A DNA stretch of 64,000 nt. Source: an uncultured Acidobacteriia bacterium. GTDB lineage: Bacteria > Acidobacteriota > Terriglobia > Bryobacterales > Bryobacteraceae. The position numbers and the translations under genes were made by a program. Below the pieces are notes generated by a model that was given only the letters and a program-made list of their open reading frames with translations, was not told where the DNA came from and did no database searches. Where the stretch lies: positions 62,001 through 126,000 of the forward strand of contig CAIKMJ010000022.1 of assembly GCA_903828455.1 (NCBI GenBank), read 5' to 3'. Positions within the stretch are counted from its first letter, which is position 1. Each line of letters starts with the position of its first letter. Shown piece after piece: positions 57,091-64,000 of the stretch.

Positions 57091-57432
57091 ATGGACCAGA
57101 TGGATATTGAGCAGGAACCCTCGCGGATTGCGGACGTCACCGTCTTCCGGCTGAAGGGCCCGTTCACACTGACAACGATGTTTGCCTTTCAGACGACGCT
57201 GCGCAGCCCGGACGTAAAGGGCGCAATCGTTGACCTCTCCGGCGTGCCGTACATGGACTCGGCGGGGCTGGGAGTTCTGCTGGGTCAGTTTGCACACTCG
57301 CAGCGGGACGGCGTGAAGTTCGGCATCGCCGGCATCAGTCACCGGGTCCACACGATCTTCGAGATCACCCACACGGACACGATTCTGCCGATCTTCTCCA
57401 CCGTGGCGGAAGCGGAAGAGAAACTGGCGTAA
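57091..57432 (+). CDS. anti-sigma factor antagonist (STAS domain)
   Basis: GAIVDLSGVPYMDSAGLGVLLGQFAHSQRDGVKFGIAGIS. Confidence 0.92.
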   Translation: MDQMDIEQEPSRIADVTVFRLKGPFTLTTMFAFQTTLRSPDVKGAIVDLSGVPYMDSAGLGVLLGQFAHSQRDGVKFGIAGISHRVHTIFEITHTDTILPIFSTVAEAEEKLA

Positions 57433-57440
57433 AGCGCCGC

Positions 57441-58445
57441 TTACTTTCGTTCCAGCACTGCAAGGACGGGGCGCTCACCGGACGCTTTGCCTGTAATGGG
57501 CGCGCGCGGCAGTGAGGAATCGCCGGGCTCCATCACGAACGTCTGATCCAGCGAATACCAGGGCGCGGCATCGTTGCCGCCATCGTTGCCGCCATCGTTG
57601 CCGGCATCCGGACCGCCATCCGGACCGGCAGCAATGCCGGCGTCCGGGGCGGGTTCGTTCTCGTGGCGCTTGTAGTTGCCCACCAGCGCGGCGGTGACGC
57701 CGAACTGCACGTCGGTATCGATATTCGGATCGTCTGGTGAATAGACCTGCGAGATGTGCGTCTTGAAGCCGTCCTTGCGGATCAGAAAGTGCACGTGGGC
57801 GGGCCGCATGTTGTGCCGTCCCTGGGCGCGCAGCAGCCTGCCGACGGGGCCCTCGACCGGGATGGGATAGCCGGCCGGGCGGATGCTGCGGAAGCGGATC
57901 CGGCCGTCACTGCCGGTGATGAACTTGCCGCGCAGGTTCATATTGGCCTGGCCGGGGTCCTGGTTTTCGTAAAAGCCTTCGGTGGAGGAGTGCCAGACGT
58001 CGACCTCGGCGCCGGCGATGGGATTGCCCGCCGGATCCTGCACAGTTGCCGTGACGAACATGGGCTCGCCGGGCGTGGGCGAGCGAACGATGGAGCCGCC
58101 GTCTTCGGTCAGCGGCGATTCCGGACGCCAGAACGGGCCGAGCAGATTGGCCGTGGTCTCGGTCTGCCCGTTGTTGCCGTTGTTGAGCAGGCAGACGAGA
58201 GTGGACAAACCAAGCGAGCCGCACATCACCACGACTTCGTTATGGGATTCATTGGTGAGCCGGCCCATCTCCGCCACGAGGGCGCAGGCTTCGCGGAATT
58301 CGCCTTCGGTCAGGCGGACTTCGCGGGCGAAATCGTGCAGATGGCGAACCAGGGCGGAGAGAAGCTCGCGCGTGCGCGGGTCCGGCGCGCGCTCCACTTC
58401 CTTGAGCACGGCCGTGGTGACTTCCTGCTGATTGTGTATGATCAT
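57441..58445 (-). CDS. intradiol ring-cleavage dioxygenase (catechol/hydroxyquinol 1,2-dioxygenase-like)
   Basis: LLGPFWRPESPL, AEVDVWHSSTEGFYENQDPGQANMNLRGKF, MRPAHVHFLIRKDGFKTHISQVYSPDD. Confidence 0.94.
   Translation of the reverse strand: MIIHNQQEVTTAVLKEVERAPDPRTRELLSALVRHLHDFAREVRLTEGEFREACALVAEMGRLTNESHNEVVVMCGSLGLSTLVCLLNNGNNGQTETTANLLGPFWRPESPLTEDGGSIVRSPTPGEPMFVTATVQDPAGNPIAGAEVDVWHSSTEGFYENQDPGQANMNLRGKFITGSDGRIRFRSIRPAGYPIPVEGPVGRLLRAQGRHNMRPAHVHFLIRKDGFKTHISQVYSPDDPNIDTDVQFGVTAALVGNYKRHENEPAPDAGIAAGPDGGPDAGNDGGNDGGNDAAPWYSLDQTFVMEPGDSSLPRAPITGKASGERPVLAVLERK
57567..57650. repeat. 12-bp tandem repeat, about 7 copies, in the C-terminus of the dioxygenase
   Basis: ggcatcgttgcc gccatcgttgcc gccatcgttgcc ggcatccggacc gccatccggacc ggcagcaatgcc ggcgtccggggc. 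Confidence 0.92.
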
Positions 58446-59227
58446 CGGGCGGTTTCCCTCCACCAGGCAGGCAGGGCGGCGATGGAATCGATGACGGCGT
58501 CCGGGCGCACGGCGCCGGCGAGGTCCGACGGACGGAACTTGCCGGTCCGCACCATGGCGCCTTTCAGGCCCGCCTGCTGGGCACCGCCGACGTCGGTGAC
58601 AATGTCGTCGCCCAGCATGAGGAGCTCTTGCCTCGCGAGTCCGAGTCGCGCCGCCGCTTCGCCGAAGAAGGCTTCGGAGGGCTTGCCGAAGACGAGCGGC
58701 CTGCGGCCGGTGGCGTGCTCGAGCAGCGCCACGAAGGGAGCGGTGTCGAGCGAAAGTCCGTCGCGATCCTTCCAGAACCGCGTCATGCCGAGCGCGATCA
58801 GCGTGGCGTCGGGATCGGAGTGCAGCAAACGGAAGGCGCGGTTGATGGTGGCGAAGTCCCACCTTTCGGCGAGGTCGCCGACAACGACGTGCCGCGCTCC
58901 CGATTCCGCGCCTTCGGGAACCCGCGCAATGCCTTCGAACGCCTGTTGCGCCGCGGGTTTGACGAACAGAGCCACGGGCTCGCCGGGACGCTGCCGGAGC
59001 CAGGCGGCCGCAACGTCGCAGGGCGTCAGGATGTCATCTTCACTGCCGGGAATGCCGAAGCGCGCCAGCTTCTCCGCCAGAGAAGCGCGGGGATGCGACG
59101 TGGTGTTAGTCACGAACAAGTGCGGGATTCCCTGCTGGCGCACCCAGCGAATCGCTTCCGCCGCGCCGGGGATGGGGTCTTCGGCGTGATACAGCACGCC
59201 ATCCATGTCGAAGAGCAGGCCGCGCAT
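58442..59227 (-). CDS. HAD-IIA family hydrolase (NagD-like)
   Basis: MRGLLFDMDGVLYHAEDPIPGAAEAIRWVRQQGIPHLFVTNTTS; MLGDDIVTDVGGAQQAGLKGAMVRTGKF. Confidence 0.93.
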   Translation of the reverse strand: MRGLLFDMDGVLYHAEDPIPGAAEAIRWVRQQGIPHLFVTNTTSHPRASLAEKLARFGIPGSEDDILTPCDVAAAWLRQRPGEPVALFVKPAAQQAFEGIARVPEGAESGARHVVVGDLAERWDFATINRAFRLLHSDPDATLIALGMTRFWKDRDGLSLDTAPFVALLEHATGRRPLVFGKPSEAFFGEAAARLGLARQELLMLGDDIVTDVGGAQQAGLKGAMVRTGKFRPSDLAGAVRPDAVIDSIAALPAWWRETAR

Positions 59228-59240
59228 ACCGGGTGTCTGG

Positions 59241-60239
59241 CTAGCCGCCGATGGCGTACATGGGGCGCGGCGGGGGGACGAACTTCGTGCTGTTGATCTG
59301 ATGGCCGATCCACTTGTCCGCAACGCAGCGACGGATGGCGGCGGCGATCGCGGCGTCGCCTGCGCCGGAGCGCAGCAGAGCCTTCACGTCGGTCTCTTCA
59401 ATGGCGAACAGGCAGTAGCGGATCTTGCCGTCCGAGGTGAGGCGCAGACGGTTGCAGTTCAGGCAGAACGGCTTGCTGACGGACGCGATGAAGCCGAGCC
59501 GGCCGCCGCCATCGGCATACGCATAATCGGTGGCGGGCGCGCGCGGATCGCGGTCCGGCACGGCCACCAGCGGGCCGATCTCGCGTTCGATCATGGCGAT
59601 CATCTCATCCGCCGTCAGGACCTTGCCGCGGCCCCAAAGCTCCTGCGAATCGAGCGGCATGAACTCGATAAAGCGCGGCTCGAAGCCCCGCTCGCGGCAG
59701 AAGCGCGCCATCGGGATGATGTCCGGTTCGATGAGATTCTTCACCGCGACTACGTTGAACTTGATGCGCTCGAAGCCCGCCGCCACGGCTGCTTCGATGC
59801 CGGCGAGGACGCGCGGCAGGTCGTCGCGGCGCGTGATCTTCCGGAAGCGTTCGCGGTCCAGCGTATCGAGATGGATGTTGAGACGCCGCAATCCGGCGGC
59901 GTAGAGCGCGGCTGCGTGCTGCTCCAGCAGAACGCCGTTCGTGGTGAGGGCAATTTCGCGGATGCCCGGAACCGCCGCCAGCATGCGGATCAGATCGGGC
60001 AGATCGCGCCGGACGAGGGGTTCGCCGCCGGTGAGACGCAGCTTGGTGACGCCGAGGCCGGCGGCCACGCGCACGAAGCGCTCGATCTCTTCGTAGCGCA
60101 GGATCTCGTTATGGCTGACGTAATCGCCGCCCTCTTCCGGCATGCAGTAGAAGCAGCGGATGTTGCAGCGGTCGGTGACGCTGATGCGCAGGCTGTCATG
60201 CACACGATCGAAGCCGTCAACGAGAGGGGCGCTGCTCAC
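59241..60239 (-). CDS. moaA: GTP 3',8-cyclase MoaA
   Basis: DSLRISVTDRCNIRCFYCMPEEG; LRLTGGEPLVRRDL; C-terminal FCLNCNRLRLTSDGKIRYCLF. Confidence 0.97.
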   Translation of the reverse strand: MSSAPLVDGFDRVHDSLRISVTDRCNIRCFYCMPEEGGDYVSHNEILRYEEIERFVRVAAGLGVTKLRLTGGEPLVRRDLPDLIRMLAAVPGIREIALTTNGVLLEQHAAALYAAGLRRLNIHLDTLDRERFRKITRRDDLPRVLAGIEAAVAAGFERIKFNVVAVKNLIEPDIIPMARFCRERGFEPRFIEFMPLDSQELWGRGKVLTADEMIAMIEREIGPLVAVPDRDPRAPATDYAYADGGGRLGFIASVSKPFCLNCNRLRLTSDGKIRYCLFAIEETDVKALLRSGAGDAAIAAAIRRCVADKWIGHQINSTKFVPPPRPMYAIGG

Positions 60240-60300
60240 AGGGGTCCGTTCACCGTCACTTCAGCATAGTTCACTTCAGCGATGTACACCTGGCGGGCGC

Positions 60301-61233
60301 TTATTTCACCGCCAGCATTCGCTCGATGGGGCGCAGCGCGCGCTCCATCAGGGCGGGCTCCAGTTCCACGCGCGGCTCCAGCGTGAGGAGGGCGTCGCGC
60401 AGTTTCTCCATGGTGTTGAGGCGCATCCACGGGCACTCGCTGCAGTTGCAGTTTTCGTTTGCCACGTAGTGGAATTTCGCCGCCGGGTTGACGCGTTCCA
60501 GGGAATACTGTACGCCGCTTTCCGTCATCACGATGAATTCGCGCGCCGGGCTTTTGCCGCAGTATTCGATGATGGCGGAGGTGGAGCCGATGAAATCGGC
60601 GTGGCGCAGCACGGCTTCCGGGCATTCGGGATGGGCCACCACGATGGCTTCCGGATACGCCGCTTTGGCATCCAGCAGACGCCGCGCGGGAAACGTATTG
60701 TGCACGACGCAGGAGCCCTGCCAGATCTTCATGTTTTCCCGGCCGGTCTGCTGCTTCACGTAGTTGCCGAGATTCTTGTCGGGCAGGAAGAGGATGGGCT
60801 TTTCCGCCGGGATGGAATTCACGATGTTGACGGCATTGCGCGACGTGCACACGATATCGGACTCCGCCTTCACTTCGGCGGACGTATTGATGTAGCTCAC
60901 CAGCACATAATCCGGATTGCGCCGGCGGAATTCGCGGATCGGCTCGGGAGGGCAGCCTTCCACCAGACTGCAGCTGGCGCCGGCGTCGGGCACGATCACC
61001 GTGCGGGTGGGGTTGAGGATCTTCGCCGTTTCCGCCATGAACCAGACGCCGCACATGGCGATGACGTCGCCTTCCGCTTCACGCGCCTTGCGGGCCAGTT
61101 CGAGGCTGTCGCCGATGACGTCGGCAACCGCCTGAATTTCAGCTTCCTGGTAATGGTGGGCGAGCAGAATGACCTTTTTGGCGCGCTTCAGCTCCAGTAT
61201 TTCTTCGGCAATGTCTAATGTTGATGAAACCAT
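60301..61233 (-). CDS. nadA: quinolinate synthase
   Basis: VILLAHHYQEAEIQAVADVIGDSLELAR; CGVWFMAETAKIL; NENCNCSECPWMRLNT. Confidence 0.97.
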   Translation of the reverse strand: MVSSTLDIAEEILELKRAKKVILLAHHYQEAEIQAVADVIGDSLELARKAREAEGDVIAMCGVWFMAETAKILNPTRTVIVPDAGASCSLVEGCPPEPIREFRRRNPDYVLVSYINTSAEVKAESDIVCTSRNAVNIVNSIPAEKPILFLPDKNLGNYVKQQTGRENMKIWQGSCVVHNTFPARRLLDAKAAYPEAIVVAHPECPEAVLRHADFIGSTSAIIEYCGKSPAREFIVMTESGVQYSLERVNPAAKFHYVANENCNCSECPWMRLNTMEKLRDALLTLEPRVELEPALMERALRPIERMLAVK

Positions 61234-61294
61234 GGGGGGAGTACTGCTCTGTTTCATTTTAGCAACCGTTTCACGGGTGTTACATCATAAGACA

Positions 61295-62638
61295 GTGCGG
61301 GTAGTCCTGATCTCGACTTACGACCTTGGGCGGCAGCCCTTCGGACTGGCTTCTCCGGCGGCCTGGCTGCGCGCCGAGGGCCACGAGGTGATCACGGCCG
61401 ACCTTTCCCGCGAGCACCCGCCGATCGAGGCCGTTCGCGCCGCCGACTGGGTCTGTTTCCACCTGCCGATGCACACGGCCACGCGCCTCGCCGCGCCGCA
61501 GATTCAGGCAGCGCGGAGACTGAATCCGACCGTTCGCATTGCCTGCTACGGGCTTTATGCGCCGATGAACGAAGCGCTGTTGCGCTCGCTGGGCGCTGAC
61601 GCGATTATCGGCGGTGAGTTCGAGAGCGCACTGGCGGACGCGGTGGCGGGCCGCGGTGGCGGCGCTTCGGTGGTGATGGACCGCCTGCCGTTCCGCACGC
61701 CGGACCGCAGCGGGATGCCGGCGCTGGCACGCTACGCGAGGGTGAAGCGCGACGGCGTCGATACGGTGGCCGGCTACACCGAAGCTTCGCGCGGCTGCAA
61801 ACATCTGTGCCGCCACTGCCCGATCGTGCCGGTCTACGAAGGCCGCTTTCGGGTGGTGCCGCGCGAGGTGGTGATGGCCGATATCCGGCAGCAGATCGCG
61901 GCCGGCGCGGGCCACATCACGTTCGGCGATCCCGACTTTCTGAACGGCCCGGCGCATGCCCGCGCGATTGTGGCGGCGCTGCATGACGAGTTTCCCGAGG
62001 TGACGTGGGACGCGACCATCAAGGTGGAGCATCTGCTGCGGCACCGCGAGCTGCTGCCGGAGTTTCGCCGCACCGGCTGCCTGTTCGTTACCAGCGCGGT
62101 GGAATCGCTGGATGATGCGCTGCTTGCGCGGCTCGGCAAGGGCCACACGCGGACCGGTTTTATTGAAGCGCTGGGAGTGATGCGGGCGTGCGGGATTGCG
62201 ATGATTCCGACGTTCGTCGCGTTCACGCCGTGGACGTCGATGGATGCCTACCGCGATCTGCTGCGGGCGGTGCGCGATCTGGAGCTGATCGAAAACGTGG
62301 CGCCGGTGCAGTTCGCGGTGCGGCTGCTGATTCCGGACGGGTCGAAGCTGCTGGAGATGGAAGATCTGGAGCACGGCGACTTCAGCGCGGCGGCGCTGGT
62401 GTGGAAGTGGAAGCATCCGGACCCGGAAATGGACCGGCTTGCCGCCGATCTGCAGGTGCTGATTCACGAGGCGGAGAAGCGCGGCGAGCGGCGGGCGGCG
62501 ATCTTCGGCGCCGTGTGGCAGCGCGTGTTCGACGAGCTGCCGGATTTTCATCTGCCGGACCGTTCGACAATCCCGTATCTGACCGAGCCGTGGTTCTGTT
62601 GAGCGGAGCCGGGGGAGGAGCAGTTGGCTCTTCTATAG
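61295..62638 (+). CDS. CUAEP-tail radical SAM selenoprotein (Sec at in-frame TGA 62600-62602), putative B12-binding-type N-terminus
   Basis: Radical SAM GCKHLCRHC (CX3CX2C); read-through of TGA gives ...YLTEPWFCUAEPGEEQLALL*, ending TAG 62636-62638; candidate SECIS hairpin downstream. GTG start 61295 proposed. Confidence 0.85.
62614..62634 (+). promoter_or_regulatory. candidate bacterial SECIS element
   Basis: Stem GAGGAGC (62615-62621) / GCTCTTC (62627-62633), one internal G-U plus an outer G-U, apical loop AGUUG with G at second position, about 19 nt from the UGA. Confidence 0.65.
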
Positions 62639-62654
62639 ATCTGCAGCGGCGGGC

Positions 62655-63356
62655 TTAATCGTAACGCTCATAAACGACGCGCTTCCGGTCGAAGCCCATC
62701 GCTTTGAATTGCGCGCGCAGATCGTCGACCATCTCGCGCATGCCGCACAGGTAGACGTCGATATCGCGCCGCTCGCCCGCGGCGGCGATCGCATGGGCCT
62801 GCACGCGGCCGGTGAGTCCGGCCCATCCGGCGTGTGGCTGCGTCAGCGCCGGCTGGTAGGTGAAGTTTGGATGCGCGGCGCTCAGGGCGCGGAACTCGGC
62901 ATCGTAGAGCAGGCCCTGCCGATGGCGCGCGCCGAAGATCAGTGTGAACTGTGTTGCCGGATATGCCGCCACGGCCGCCGCCAGCATGGGGCGAAACGGC
63001 GCGATGCCCGTGCCGACGGCTACAAAGACGGAGTCCGACGGCGGCTTGCGCAGCGTGAATCCGCCCCACGGGCCGGTGAACTCGATTTCATCGCCGGGCC
63101 GCAGCGAAAAGAGGAACGGCGTGAAGCGCCCGCCTTCCACGCAGTTCGCGCAGAGGGCAAGGGTTGCGCCGCCGGCCGCTGAGGCGTGCGGATGCGAAGC
63201 GATCGAGTACGCCCGCGTGACCTTGTTGCCGTCGATGGTCTGCGTGAGCGAAACGAACTGGCCCGGCTCGAAGCGGCCGGTCCATTCGTCGCAAGCGAAC
63301 TCGAAGTGAGCCGTGCGCGGCGCCAGTTCGCGTACCGATGCCAGACGCGCTCTCAA
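62655..63356 (-). CDS. FAD-binding ferredoxin/flavodoxin-NADP reductase-like protein
   Basis: FEPGQFVSLTQTIDGNKVTRAYSIASHP; VAVGTGIAPFRPMLAAAV; DVYLCGMREMVDDL. Confidence 0.92.
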   Translation of the reverse strand: MRARLASVRELAPRTAHFEFACDEWTGRFEPGQFVSLTQTIDGNKVTRAYSIASHPHASAAGGATLALCANCVEGGRFTPFLFSLRPGDEIEFTGPWGGFTLRKPPSDSVFVAVGTGIAPFRPMLAAAVAAYPATQFTLIFGARHRQGLLYDAEFRALSAAHPNFTYQPALTQPHAGWAGLTGRVQAHAIAAAGERRDIDVYLCGMREMVDDLRAQFKAMGFDRKRVVYERYD

Positions 63357-63715
63357 CCCTGGAGTTCCTTGGCCCGGCCGGCCAGAATGGTGCTCAGCGC
63401 GGGATGGCCGTCGAGCGGGGGAGCGACGCGCATCGCGACGTTGTATTTGGCCGAGAACTCTTCCACCAGCTTCGGCAGATCGCGCTTGAGATGAATCCCC
63501 AGCGTGAGGAAGTACGGGACGACGAGAATTTCGCCGTAGCCTTCGGCGGCCAGTTTAGCCACGGCTTCGCCGAGTTGCGGCGGAAAATCGAGAAACGCGG
63601 TTTCATAGCGCTCCCAGGCGCCCTGCCGCGCGGCGTCGGCGGCCACCGCGCGCACGGCGTCATTGGCCGATTCCACACTCGACCCGTGGCCGAAAACGAT
63701 GATGGCGGTTCGCAT
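63353..63715 (-). CDS. CbiX/SirB-type chelatase domain protein (single domain)
   Basis: TAIIVFGHGSSVESANDAVRAVAADAA; GYGEILVVPYFLTLGIHLKRDLP. Confidence 0.88.
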   Translation of the reverse strand: MRTAIIVFGHGSSVESANDAVRAVAADAARQGAWERYETAFLDFPPQLGEAVAKLAAEGYGEILVVPYFLTLGIHLKRDLPKLVEEFSAKYNVAMRVAPPLDGHPALSTILAGRAKELQG

Positions 63716-63753
63716 AAATTCGTTAGATGCGCGAGCCGGGCCGAAGCTTCGGG

Positions 63754-63990
63754 CTACAGAATAATTCGCGGCCGGTCGGGTTCGGGCTGCGCGGCGCCGG
63801 CGCGGCCGAGGGGCCGGTAGAATCCGCCCAGAAAATCGACAAACGCGCGGCTCTTCTTTCGCCCGTTGTTCTGCGCGCGTTCGATGCGCTGCAGGAAGAC
63901 GAGCACGCCGAGCACGGCCGAGTCCGGAACGCTGGTGCCGCCGGTAGCTTCGGTCTCTTTGGAGCGAACTTCCTCGATCTTGTTCTGCAC
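63754..63990 (-). CDS. hypothetical protein (possibly truncated at window edge)
   Basis: Short ORF in consistent strand context; no recognised domain. Confidence 0.4.
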   Translation of the reverse strand: MQNKIEEVRSKETEATGGTSVPDSAVLGVLVFLQRIERAQNNGRKKSRAFVDFLGGFYRPLGRAGAAQPEPDRPRIIL

Positions 63991-64000
63991 GGAACCGGCG

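Noticed and set aside
62606-62630. GAGCC/GGCTC hairpin as the SECIS
   Set aside because: Its apical loop would begin only about 9 nt after the UGA with a large loop; the 62614-62634 hairpin fits bacterial SECIS geometry better.

Overview
This is a GC-rich bacterial chromosome segment. Gene content and style suggest Acidobacteriota, Bryobacterales/Solibacter-like, but that placement is inference only. It is mostly ordinary chromosomal genes: an orphan C5 DNA methyltransferase, a DHA2 MFS transporter, glmS, an rpoN-hpf-rapZ block, a fused beta-oxidation enzyme, a vWA/DUF58/DUF4159 operon, a multicopper oxidase, a PpiC-FGE-sulfatase operon, an SGNH/MBOAT pair, moaA and nadA. A cobalamin riboswitch precedes a B12 uptake/adenosylation operon. 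The most notable observation is at 61295-62638. The radical SAM ORF stops at TGA 62600-62602, but reading that TGA as Sec gives ...YLTEPWFC-U-AEP-GEEQLALL*, the CUAEP tail of the CUAEP/CCAEP-tail radical SAM family. A compact hairpin with a G in its apical loop lies about 19 nt downstream, as expected for a bacterial SECIS, so a standard ORF caller truncates this gene. A second signal is a recurrent class of 12-21 bp imperfect tandem duplications, at least 20 in the window, concentrated at gene starts, gene ends and short intergenic gaps. They include a 16-bp x 5.5 array directly upstream of the riboswitch and a repeat-dense 0.45 kb intergenic region with a dispersed GAAAAAACGAACCCA-type motif. 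No tRNA, rRNA, CRISPR array, transposase or prophage was seen.
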